A DNA stretch of 40,005 nt from positions 1-40,005 of the forward strand of contig JAGBXX010000029.1 of NCBI GenBank assembly GCA_017629035.1. The letters run 5' to 3'. Made by a program: the position numbers and the translations under genes. Source of the DNA: Alistipes sp. (GTDB taxonomy: Bacteria; Bacteroidota; Bacteroidia; Bacteroidales; Rikenellaceae). This document shows positions 30,821 to 38,520 of this stretch, piece by piece. The notes below the pieces were generated by a model that worked only from the letters and a program-made list of their open reading frames with translations, had not been told where the DNA came from and did no database searches. The stretch's first letter is position 1. Each line of letters begins with the position of its first letter.

Positions 30821-33406
30821 TTATTCGTTATTATCGCTCGTCTGCTCCTCGACGTCGCTATCCTCTTGTAACGCAACATCAGCAGAGTTATTGCCCTCGA
30901 GCTCCTCATTTGTTGCCTCGGCATTTGCCTTAGCTTCGCCCTCGGCACTGGTGTCGTCACTCTTGTCAGTTGTAGCCTCGTCAGTTGTAGCCTCGTCAGT
31001 GGCAGCCTCCTCCTCGGTTGTCTCCTCCTCGTCGGCGGCCTCCATCTCCTCGCCGTCGATGATGAGCGTTACACCCAGGCGCTCCTTACCATTGTACTCT
31101 CGCATCTCGGCTCCTGTCATCGACTTTACTACGAAGCGCTCGGCAGCAAGATCCTTGTGCTGGAATGCCATGTAGTCGCTGATAATCTTGTTACGCACCT
31201 CCATGAGGCGTATGAGCTGCATGTCGACAACATCGCCATAGAGAGCCTCGGCCTTGGCATGTGTCGAGAGGTGTTGTGGATCTATACCCTTGGCAATGAG
31301 TAGTGAGTCGGCAAATAGGCCAACCTCCTTGTTGCCCAGCTTCATCTCCTGGATGAGCACCAAGTCAAGCATATCAAGACGCTTGTTGGGCTCGAGCTGT
31401 GTAGAGTTGTAGTATGCCATCTTGAGGTTAAGCTCGGCAATCTCACGTCGTGCCTTGGTGTAGTTCACACGCTGTGTGAGGCGCACGCTCAGTGTCTCAT
31501 CCTCCTTGAGTGCTCCGGCCATCTTATCCAGACGTGCATACTGCTCGGAGTTAAGACCTGGCTCGAGAAGATCGAAGTTGATAGACTTGAATGTCTCCTT
31601 CTTATCGTCTGTCATCCAGCTGAATGGCGAGGCTACAATCTTGAGTAGCAGGTTGCCAATAGCCTTGAATATCACCTTGCGCAACGAGAATTCAGGATCG
31701 TCGATATGTCCTGTGATAGGGAGGTCTACGTCGATGTGGTTATCCTTGTCGGTAAGCACGTAGACGCCCAGTCGCAACGGAATCTTGTACTCTGGGTCGA
31801 GCGACTTGTCCTTCTTGCCTACGTGGAAGTCGTATGTTCCCAGGCGGTTCATGCCGCTGAGCTCACCATTGTTGATGTTGTTCTGGCTGCGGAATGTGAG
31901 GTTACCCGAGGTGATAGGGAACGCTGTGTAGTGCTCGGTGTAGGGCGTGAAGTCCTCCATCTTGACATTCTGCAACGATGCCAGGAGGCTCTGGTTGTAG
32001 AAGTCGTTGAGCGAGCCCTCCCAGCTGATCATGGCATTACCCTGACCCTGCATATTTGCCCTTACGGTGATCTTGTTTGTCGAGGCGATGTTGAAGTTGC
32101 GGCTGCTGATGTCGATGCCGCTGAGTCGATACTCAAAATCCTTCTTCATCGTGCGGTCAGCAAAGAAGATGCTACCTCCACGTAGGTGTAGGTTGCCAAT
32201 GAGCAGTGTCATGCCACTCATTACCGATGAGTTCTCGTCGGTAGATATTGTCACCATCTCTCGCTGGTCGTAGATATGGTCGCCAACACTCTGAGAACTT
32301 GTCTCGAGCGATACCTCAGGCTCGTCGTAGAAGAGACCGTCGAAGTTTGTCGTGCCATCCTTGCTCATGATAAACTGCGTAGAGTAGTCGTGCGCAGTGA
32401 GCGATGATAGTACGTAGCGCTGCTTGTCGAGATTGAGCTCGCTAATCTCGGCTGAGATATTATCGGCCGAGAGAAGCTCTCTGCCGTCGGCACCTGTCAT
32501 GTGGAAGCTGTCGACCGAGAGATCTCCCGTGATATTCATGGCCATGGCCTCCATCACGTTACCTTCGATCTCGAGTTCGGTCGAGAGCAGACCATATATC
32601 TCACGAAGATTTACCACGGGTACTATATATTTATATACCTCGCCGAGCTGGAACTCATCAAGACGACCCTTGAACTCGAGGTCGTAGCTCTCGAGATTAA
32701 GACCTAGATGACCTGTGAGCTGTGCCTCGCGGTTGATGCGCATCGAGGCGTCGATATGTGTCATCTCGTTGCAGAGCATGATGCTTGGGCTCGAGAGATT
32801 GAGTGCGCTGAGCTCCCACTGCTTATCGAGCTCGCAATCAAGATACGAGGCTACACCATCGCTCAGCGACACATTCTTGATAGATATCATCCATGGCTCT
32901 GTTGGCTCCTCCTCGACCTCTTCGTCCGAGGCATACTTCGTGATAAGGAACTCAACAAAGTCGTCGAAGTTGAACTGCGAGCCATTCTGCACAACGTAGG
33001 CCGATGGGTTTGTGATAGCAACGCGATCAATGTTGATATGCTTCTTGAAGGCATCCATAAGCTCCACGTGACCCTCAAAGCGATTCATGCTCACAAAGTG
33101 AGTAGAGTCGTTGGCCTCGTATAGGCGTAGACTATCTACCGAGATATCGCCCTTGAATAGTTTAATTCTCAGGTTTGACATCTCGATACGACGACCCACA
33201 TACTCCTTGTCGTACTTCTCCACTGCCCACTCTGCAAGTGGGCCGAGCCAGATGATAAGAGCTGCGACTATGAGTATTACGAGGCTTAGGAGCACGCCAA
33301 ATGTTAGAAGCAGCCTCTTAAACCATCTGCTTCCTCCCTTTTTGCGAGGCTTTACATTCTGAGTGTCACTATTCTGGGTCATTGTTCTTAGTTGCTCGTT
33401 TTGCAT
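30821..33406 (-). CDS. AsmA/DUF748-like envelope protein
   Basis: 861 residues (an ATG at 33382 would give 853). A short cytoplasmic N-terminus and one membrane helix (~residues 31-53) lead into a large periplasmic region. Its sequence, with repeated short beta-strand stretches (VEKYDKEYVGRRIEMSNLRI, FKGDISVDSLRLYEAND), is typical of the AsmA/DUF748 group of lipid-transfer-like bridge proteins. The last ~65 residues are an acidic Thr/Glu/Ala tail with a TDEATTDEATTDK run. It starts 11 bases after the dehydrogenase gene, so it is probably cotranscribed with the steroid-type genes. Confidence 0.8.
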   Translation of the reverse strand: MQNEQLRTMTQNSDTQNVKPRKKGGSRWFKRLLLTFGVLLSLVILIVAALIIWLGPLAEWAVEKYDKEYVGRRIEMSNLRIKLFKGDISVDSLRLYEANDSTHFVSMNRFEGHVELMDAFKKHINIDRVAITNPSAYVVQNGSQFNFDDFVEFLITKYASDEEVEEEPTEPWMISIKNVSLSDGVASYLDCELDKQWELSALNLSSPSIMLCNEMTHIDASMRINREAQLTGHLGLNLESYDLEFKGRLDEFQLGEVYKYIVPVVNLREIYGLLSTELEIEGNVMEAMAMNITGDLSVDSFHMTGADGRELLSADNISAEISELNLDKQRYVLSSLTAHDYSTQFIMSKDGTTNFDGLFYDEPEVSLETSSQSVGDHIYDQREMVTISTDENSSVMSGMTLLIGNLHLRGGSIFFADRTMKKDFEYRLSGIDISSRNFNIASTNKITVRANMQGQGNAMISWEGSLNDFYNQSLLASLQNVKMEDFTPYTEHYTAFPITSGNLTFRSQNNINNGELSGMNRLGTYDFHVGKKDKSLDPEYKIPLRLGVYVLTDKDNHIDVDLPITGHIDDPEFSLRKVIFKAIGNLLLKIVASPFSWMTDDKKETFKSINFDLLEPGLNSEQYARLDKMAGALKEDETLSVRLTQRVNYTKARREIAELNLKMAYYNSTQLEPNKRLDMLDLVLIQEMKLGNKEVGLFADSLLIAKGIDPQHLSTHAKAEALYGDVVDMQLIRLMEVRNKIISDYMAFQHKDLAAERFVVKSMTGAEMREYNGKERLGVTLIIDGEEMEAADEEETTEEEAATDEATTDEATTDKSDDTSAEGEAKANAEATNEELEGNNSADVALQEDSDVEEQTSDNNE

Positions 33407-33417
33407 TGTGCACTAAA

Positions 33418-34233
33418 TTATTTCTGCCACTTCATCGTGAAGTTGCGCAATGGTCTAATAATAAATCCTGGCAGATACTTGCATATCGGAATAAGCAGCT
33501 TATACCACCAGTCGGGTACCACCACTCTGCGACGCTTGAACATAGCCCTCAGACCACGACGTGCGCAGCTGCTTGGCTTCATCAGGATACCTGTCTTGGT
33601 GCCAAACTTCTGCAGTCGCTTAGAGAGACCGTAGAGGTCTGTTGCAATGCCCGCAGGGCATATTGCCGTGATCGACACGCCTGTGCCACGAAGCTCCTTG
33701 GCAAAGGCCTCGGTGAAGCTCTTGACGTATGCCTTCGAGGCGCTGTAGAGTGCCAGGCCTGGGAATGGCATCCATATCGAGTATGAAGACATGTTGAGTA
33801 TGCGGCCATAGCCTCGGCGCTTCATATCCTCGCCATACAGACGACACATCATCGAGAGTGTGAGGTCGTGCAGGAGTATGATGCGCTCGATGCGCTCAGC
33901 GGGGGTGGTGAGAATATCGCAGTGCGAGAAGATACCAGCGTTGTTGATAACCACGTCGAAGGTGTAGCCCTCGGCAACGGTCTCGGCGTGCAACTTCTCG
34001 GCTGCATCGATAGTGGCAAGGTCTGCAACTTTGGCCACGCACTTAACACGGTGTGCGTGCTCCAAAATCTCAGCCTCACGTACGATATCATCGAGAATAT
34101 CCACCAAGTATAAGTTGTAGCCCATCTTGGCCAACTGCTCTGCATACTGGCGGCCAATGCCGAGTGCCGAGCCTGTTACGAGTGCCCATGCTGAGCCACG
34201 CTCAACAACACCCAAATTGCGACGAAAGCACAT
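33418..34233 (-). CDS. Short-chain dehydrogenase/reductase, probable hydroxysteroid dehydrogenase
   Basis: 271 residues. A classical SDR: TGSALGIG (residues 20-27, NAD(P) binding), VINNAGIF (~95-102), Ser150 and the YSASK pair Tyr163/Lys167. It is 8 bases after the OYE-family gene and in line with a steroid 5-alpha-reductase homologue. The context suggests it oxidises or reduces a 3-hydroxyl on a steroid or bile acid. The substrate cannot be read from the sequence alone, and a general ketone reductase role remains possible. Confidence 0.88.
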   Translation of the reverse strand: MCFRRNLGVVERGSAWALVTGSALGIGRQYAEQLAKMGYNLYLVDILDDIVREAEILEHAHRVKCVAKVADLATIDAAEKLHAETVAEGYTFDVVINNAGIFSHCDILTTPAERIERIILLHDLTLSMMCRLYGEDMKRRGYGRILNMSSYSIWMPFPGLALYSASKAYVKSFTEAFAKELRGTGVSITAICPAGIATDLYGLSKRLQKFGTKTGILMKPSSCARRGLRAMFKRRRVVVPDWWYKLLIPICKYLPGFIIRPLRNFTMKWQK

Positions 34234-34241
34234 AGTTGCGA

Positions 34242-35489
34242 CTACTTAATCTTGTTAATCTCACGCCACAAACGCTCTGGAATATGCTCCTTGCAGTTGT
34301 GGCAGCACTGCATATCTACTGAGTACATACGTGCCATGCAGTAGTCACGGTGGTCGCAACCGCTGCGTGTCGACATATCACCCTCCTTGAGCTTGTTGAC
34401 AAATGCTGGATCGTTGACCAGAGCACGTGCCATCTGCACAAGCTCGAAGCCCTCGTCAAGCACCTTCTCGATACCCTCACGTGACACAAGGCCACCAACA
34501 TATACAAGAGGGCCCTTGAGCGCAGCACGGAACTTCTTGGCATTCTCCAGGAAGTAGCACTCCTCGAAGTCGTACTGCTTGATGAGCCACTGGCCAAAGA
34601 GCGAAACGACGATCTTCTGCAACCACTCGTTCCAGCCCATGTAGTAGCCCATGGTCTTTGTTGGGATACGGCCACGCATAACGGCCATAGGAGCCTTCGA
34701 CACGAAGCCCGAAGAGAGCACGATGCCATCAACGCCAAAGGTCTCGATCTGCTTGGCAATCTCGATTGACTCGTCAATCTGAATACCTCGCTTGAAGCCA
34801 TCCTCCATGTTGTGCTTAACGAGCACGCCCATGCCACGCTTGCGTGCAGCCTCGCACACCTCCTCAAGACACATATTCATGAAACGCATACGGTTCTCGA
34901 GCTTACCACCATACTCATCGTGGCGGTGGTTGGTATATGGCGAGAGGAACTGCGAGATGAGATAGCCATGGCCGGCATGCACCTCCACAGAGTCAAAACC
35001 TGCGTTGTAAGCTGTCTCTACGGCTGTGCCAAAGTCCTTTGCAAACTGCGCAATCTCCTTGTGGGTCATGCGGCGGTGGAATGTTGGCGAGTAGAGGTTG
35101 AAGCCGTTAGAGGCAGATACTGGGAAGCTGCCTGCTGTAGACCAGTGGGTCATGTTACCGCAGTGGCCAAGCTGAATACCTACGGCAGCACCCTCGGCGT
35201 GTACGGCGTCGGTAAGGTCACGAAGCGCAGGTACAATCTCGTCACGCAACCATAGCTGCTTGTTAAACGAGATACCGCTACGATTTATTGAGGCATAGGC
35301 GACAGTTGTCATACCCACGCCACCACGAGCCACGCTCACGTGGTAATCTTTGAGCGCCTGAGTGGGGGCGAAATCCTTGCCCATAGACTCGAAGGCTGCA
35401 GAACGAATAACTCGGTTGCGGAGTGTTGTGCTACCAAGTTTGTAGGGTGTAAAGAGCTTTGACTCGTCGAGTCGCTTCTTATTATCCAT
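34242..35489 (-). CDS. Old-yellow-enzyme family NADH:flavin oxidoreductase, candidate 5-beta-reductase
   Basis: 415 residues. The FMN-binding TIM barrel typical of the OYE/dienoyl-CoA-reductase family is seen: LRNRVIRSAAFESMG, GIQLGHCGN, GFDSVEVHAGHGYLISQFLSP, then DEYGGKLENRMRF and LVYVGGLV. The C-terminus is Cys-rich (Cys378, 384, 395, 396, 399) but not in the standard 4Fe-4S spacing, and the FAD half of FadH is missing. Relatives in gut bacteria reduce the C4-C5 double bond of 3-oxo-delta4 steroids to the 5-beta form. Its position between a 5-alpha-reductase homologue and an SDR supports that reading, which remains inferred. Confidence 0.85.
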   Translation of the reverse strand: MDNKKRLDESKLFTPYKLGSTTLRNRVIRSAAFESMGKDFAPTQALKDYHVSVARGGVGMTTVAYASINRSGISFNKQLWLRDEIVPALRDLTDAVHAEGAAVGIQLGHCGNMTHWSTAGSFPVSASNGFNLYSPTFHRRMTHKEIAQFAKDFGTAVETAYNAGFDSVEVHAGHGYLISQFLSPYTNHRHDEYGGKLENRMRFMNMCLEEVCEAARKRGMGVLVKHNMEDGFKRGIQIDESIEIAKQIETFGVDGIVLSSGFVSKAPMAVMRGRIPTKTMGYYMGWNEWLQKIVVSLFGQWLIKQYDFEECYFLENAKKFRAALKGPLVYVGGLVSREGIEKVLDEGFELVQMARALVNDPAFVNKLKEGDMSTRSGCDHRDYCMARMYSVDMQCCHNCKEHIPERLWREINKIK

Positions 35490-35516
35490 ATCTTAGTGTA
35501 AAGTTTGTTTGCTTGA

Positions 35517-36287
35517 TTAGTAGATAAATGGGATGATTCGCTTGCGCTTGAGCGATGTGAACTCCTCGCCAAATTCCCTCTCGTAGCGCTTGTACAACGA
35601 TGCTGAGCGAGGGCCGAGGTTGGCAAAGGTCCAGAGTGCGAAGACCACACCTGCCCATGACCACGATGCAATAGCGAAGCCTACCCACTCCATGAACTCG
35701 CCGAAGTAGTTGGCCGAGGATACATACTTGAACATTCCGCCCTTAGGTATGTAGTGCTTGGTGTCGCCAGGCTTGCGCAGGTGGCGAATTACGTAGTCCG
35801 AGTGGAGGTTTGTGATAAAACCAAAGAGCCATACCGCAATGCCGATATAGATGTATGGCTTCGACATCCATCCCTCGTAGTTGCCATAGTAGAATATCCA
35901 GCCACCCTGCATTATAGCATTCAGAGTGTTGAACACAGCACCCATAAGCATGATACCCACAGGCATCTTCGAGTTGCCACGAATGAGCATTGGGAATATG
36001 AACGAGCGCTGGAAGTAGTGGGTCTGGAACACGGCAAAGAGCACAAGGGGTGCCACCTCGAAGCGTACGGGCGAGAGCCACCATAGCGCTGTCATTACGA
36101 AGAATACGGGGCACTCCATCAATACCCACGCCACCTTGTTGGGTACAGGAAAACCAAATTTTGGGTTGAATAGGTAGCCGTAGCCCGCCTCCACAAAGTA
36201 GAGAGCAACAAATACCACGAGGGCAATGCCTGCCATTATCCATAGGAAGAGGTTGTAGCTCTCGAGGCTAATAAGTTCGGTAAACAT
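35517..36287 (-). CDS. 3-oxo-5-alpha-steroid 4-dehydrogenase (steroid 5-alpha-reductase) family protein
   Basis: 256 residues, about the size of human SRD5A1, with roughly seven membrane helices. The C-terminal half carries the family signature: YIPKGGMFKYVSSANYFGEFMEWVG-type segment (~193-217), ANLGPRS and the RKRIIPFIY ending. The Glu in NYFGEF corresponds to a catalytic-site Glu in the family. It would reduce the delta4 bond of 3-oxo steroids with NADPH to the 5-alpha product. Related bacterial proteins may also act on sterols, polyprenols or fatty acids. It is the first gene of the cluster, downstream of its own promoter. Confidence 0.87.
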   Translation of the reverse strand: MFTELISLESYNLFLWIMAGIALVVFVALYFVEAGYGYLFNPKFGFPVPNKVAWVLMECPVFFVMTALWWLSPVRFEVAPLVLFAVFQTHYFQRSFIFPMLIRGNSKMPVGIMLMGAVFNTLNAIMQGGWIFYYGNYEGWMSKPYIYIGIAVWLFGFITNLHSDYVIRHLRKPGDTKHYIPKGGMFKYVSSANYFGEFMEWVGFAIASWSWAGVVFALWTFANLGPRSASLYKRYEREFGEEFTSLKRKRIIPFIY

Positions 36288-36324
36288 ATCTTTAATCTGT
36301 CTTTATTTTGCGTTAGAGTCGATC

Positions 36325-36349
36325 TATGTCACGTACACGTGCGCACATA
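36325..36349. promoter_or_regulatory. Imperfect dyad in the leader of the steroid-reductase operon
   Basis: A 25-base stretch has TATGT/ACATA outer arms and an inner CACGT-AC-ACGTG dyad (36330-36341), with an adjacent TGCGCA. It lies between the -7 element and the start codon, just downstream of the predicted transcription start. That is a typical place for a repressor operator; no binding protein is encoded nearby. Confidence 0.35.
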
Positions 36350-36356
36350 AATCGGA

Positions 36357-36364
36357 CAAAGATA
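36357..36364 (-). promoter_or_regulatory. Promoter -7 element for the steroid-reductase operon
   Basis: TATCTTTG on the minus strand fits TAnnTTTG; the -33 region is T-rich without a clear TTTG. Transcription would start near 36350, with a leader of about 63 bases before the 5-alpha-reductase ATG at 36287. Confidence 0.55.
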
Positions 36365-36492
36365 CGAAAAAAAAGTGAAATGCGAAAAGCGAAGGGCGAA
36401 AAGTGCTCAAATAGTGGTAGAAAAGATCTCAATGTATGTGGTATTGTAGTGAGCGCCGAGGTTTTGAGTTGCGTGGCTTCAACATACAAAGA

Positions 36493-36524
36493 GACCCCAA
36501 AAGTTGGTGTAAACTTCTGGGGTC
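36493..36524 (-). terminator. Hairpin after the BspA-like gene
   Basis: A 13-bp stem (GACCCCAGAAGTT with AACTTTTGGGGTC, one G-T pair) and a 6-base loop sits about 29 bases past the stop codon at 36553. The minus-strand tail TCTTTGTATG has only a short T-run, so termination efficiency is uncertain. The 36288-36552 interval otherwise holds only the promoter and dyad described separately. Confidence 0.55.
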
Positions 36525-36552
36525 ACTTCGCCTTTTTTGGTAGGCTTATTCG

Positions 36553-38382
36553 TTATTTTATCGCCTTTATCTGCTTCTTGTATATGCTCCAATCAGGGTC
36601 TTTTTTGTATGCTTTGACTGCCTCTTTGGGCACATATATCATTGTTGTTTTCTCTCTGCTTATGTAGCTTATTGCAGGAGGTGTTGTGGCTAAACAGGTT
36701 ATGTTTGTTGGGTTGCCGCAACCACGGAATGCCCAATCCCCAATGTGAGTTACGCTCTCGGGAATAGTTATGTTTGTTAGGCGGCTGCAGTTCTCGAATG
36801 CATAATCACCAATGCTAGTTACGCCCTCGGGAATAGAGTATTGTGTTACATCCTTTCCAATGAATCGCTGAAGCTCTCCATTGACAATTAAACATCTTCC
36901 GTCAGCTGATGCATTTGCTCCATAGAACGCTATGTTAGTGACCTTGTCTTTGATGTTAGTGGCCTTGTCTTTGAAATAATTGTAGCAATACTTATTCGAA
37001 ACCTTAACACTCTTTAGGCTGCTGCAACCATAGAATGCATAATCTCCAATGCTAGTTACGCTCTCGGGAATAGTTATGCTTGTTAGGCTGCTGCAACCCT
37101 CGAAGGCCTTATATCCAATGCTAGTTACGCTATTGGGAATATTAATGCTTGTTAGGCTGCTGCAATCCTTGAATGCACTCTCTCCAATGCTTTTTACGCT
37201 TTCTGGGATAGTAATGCTTGTTAAGCTGCTGCAATGATAGAATGTATAATTCCCAATCTTAGTTACTCCCTCGCCAATTACAATTTTTGTAAAATGAGAT
37301 CTGCTAAAAGGATAATAATAAATTATTTCCGGTGTTTCAGAAGGCGCAAAATTTATCCTTTCTTTATCCTCTTCTCCATCTAGTATGTTGCAATTAATAA
37401 TCAACTCGCCTGTGCAACCTACGAATGCTTGCTTTCCAATTCGTGTTACGCTATTAGGAATAGTAATGCTTTTTAGGCTGCTGCAACCCTTGAATGCCTC
37501 ATCTCCAATGCTAGTTACGCTATTGGGAATAGTGTATTCGGTTACCCCCTTTGTAGTAAATATCTCAAGCTTTCCATCAATGATTAAGCATCTTCCGTCG
37601 TCTGATGCATTTGCTCCGTAAAATGTTATGTCAGCGACCATGTCTTTGAAATAGTCATAGCAGTACTTGTTTGATACCTTGACACTTGTTAGGCAGCTGC
37701 AACCATGGAATGCACCTCCTCCAATGCTTGTTACGCTATTAGGGATAATAATGCTTTTTAGGCTGCTGCAACCCTCGAATGCATAAGCTCCAATGCTAGT
37801 TACGCTATTAGGAATAGTATATGAAGTCAATCCCGCAGGGGCAAATGCAATTAGCTCACCATTTTCGATTAAACATCTACCATCGCTCGACGCAAACTTG
37901 CCCTTAAACGATTTTAGGTTGCTGCAACCATGGAATGCCTGAAATCCAATGCTAGTTACGCTATTAGGAATAGTAATGCTAGTTAGGCTGCTGCAATCCC
38001 TGAATGCATACCATCCAATCTCAGTTACGCTATTAGGAATAGTTATGCTCGTAAGATTGCTGCAACCATCGAATGCATACCAATCAATCTCAGCTATGCT
38101 ATCGGGAATAGTTATGCTCTTAAGCCTATCTCTGCCATTGAATAAACCAGGTTTAATAAAATTGATATAACCTCCAGATTCGAATCTTAACACGCCACGA
38201 CCATCATTATAGGTATCAGAATGTAAGTAAAGATCTACGGATCCTTTGTATCCGCTATTTATAAATAGCGGTCTGCCATCGGTAGTGGTGTACCAAATCT
38301 CATTGTATGGCGGTGTCTGCGCTGAGGCAGTAGCAACCGCTGCCACTAAGCACACGATAAGTGTGAAAAGTTTGCGTAGCAT
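36553..38382 (-). CDS. Secreted BspA-like leucine-rich-repeat protein
   Basis: 609 residues. A signal peptide (MLRKLFTLIVCLVAAVATASAQ) leads to a ~23-residue TpLRR/BspA repeat of the form LTSITIPNSVTSIGxxAFxGCSS, present about a dozen times. The repeats are interrupted three times by a related insert carrying DGRCLI-(I/V)-(D/E/N)-(G)-(E/K)-L. The C-terminus (TTPPAISY...YVPKEAVKAYKKDPDWSIY) is a typical family end. Such proteins are surface or secreted binding proteins, often adhesins. There is no obvious anchor or sorting domain at the C-terminus. The gene is visibly more AT-rich than its neighbours, which suggests a different history. Confidence 0.92.
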   Translation of the reverse strand: MLRKLFTLIVCLVAAVATASAQTPPYNEIWYTTTDGRPLFINSGYKGSVDLYLHSDTYNDGRGVLRFESGGYINFIKPGLFNGRDRLKSITIPDSIAEIDWYAFDGCSNLTSITIPNSVTEIGWYAFRDCSSLTSITIPNSVTSIGFQAFHGCSNLKSFKGKFASSDGRCLIENGELIAFAPAGLTSYTIPNSVTSIGAYAFEGCSSLKSIIIPNSVTSIGGGAFHGCSCLTSVKVSNKYCYDYFKDMVADITFYGANASDDGRCLIIDGKLEIFTTKGVTEYTIPNSVTSIGDEAFKGCSSLKSITIPNSVTRIGKQAFVGCTGELIINCNILDGEEDKERINFAPSETPEIIYYYPFSRSHFTKIVIGEGVTKIGNYTFYHCSSLTSITIPESVKSIGESAFKDCSSLTSINIPNSVTSIGYKAFEGCSSLTSITIPESVTSIGDYAFYGCSSLKSVKVSNKYCYNYFKDKATNIKDKVTNIAFYGANASADGRCLIVNGELQRFIGKDVTQYSIPEGVTSIGDYAFENCSRLTNITIPESVTHIGDWAFRGCGNPTNITCLATTPPAISYISREKTTMIYVPKEAVKAYKKDPDWSIYKKQIKAIK

Positions 38383-38421
38383 ATTTTTGAGTGTTTTTTG
38401 TTAATTTCGGAAAGATTTTTA

Positions 38422-38429
38422 CAAAGTTA
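38422..38429 (-). promoter_or_regulatory. Possible -7 element for the BspA-like gene
   Basis: TAACTTTG on the minus strand fits TAnnTTTG, 40 bases before the ATG; transcription would start near 38415. No convincing -33 is visible. It follows directly after the dnaK terminator. Confidence 0.4.
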
Positions 38430-38463
38430 ACAAAAAATGTGAAAAGCGAGGTCTGCCTTACAC

Positions 38464-38497
38464 AAAAAAATAGTCCGCAGCAAACCGCTGCGGACTA
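38464..38497 (-). terminator. Rho-independent terminator of dnaK
   Basis: A perfect 11-bp stem (TAGTCCGCAGC with GCTGCGGACTA) and a 5-base loop is followed by a run of seven T on the minus strand. It lies 24 bases past the dnaK stop and separates it from the BspA-like gene. Confidence 0.92.
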
Positions 38498-38520
38498 CTC
38501 CTAAATTATGTTGTGTGGGA

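Noticed and set aside
36326-36667. A 113-residue plus-strand open frame with hydrophobic segments between the 5-alpha-reductase and the BspA-like gene
   Set aside because: It crosses the promoter, the hairpin and the 3' end of the BspA-like gene, and its hydrophobic part is antisense to that gene.
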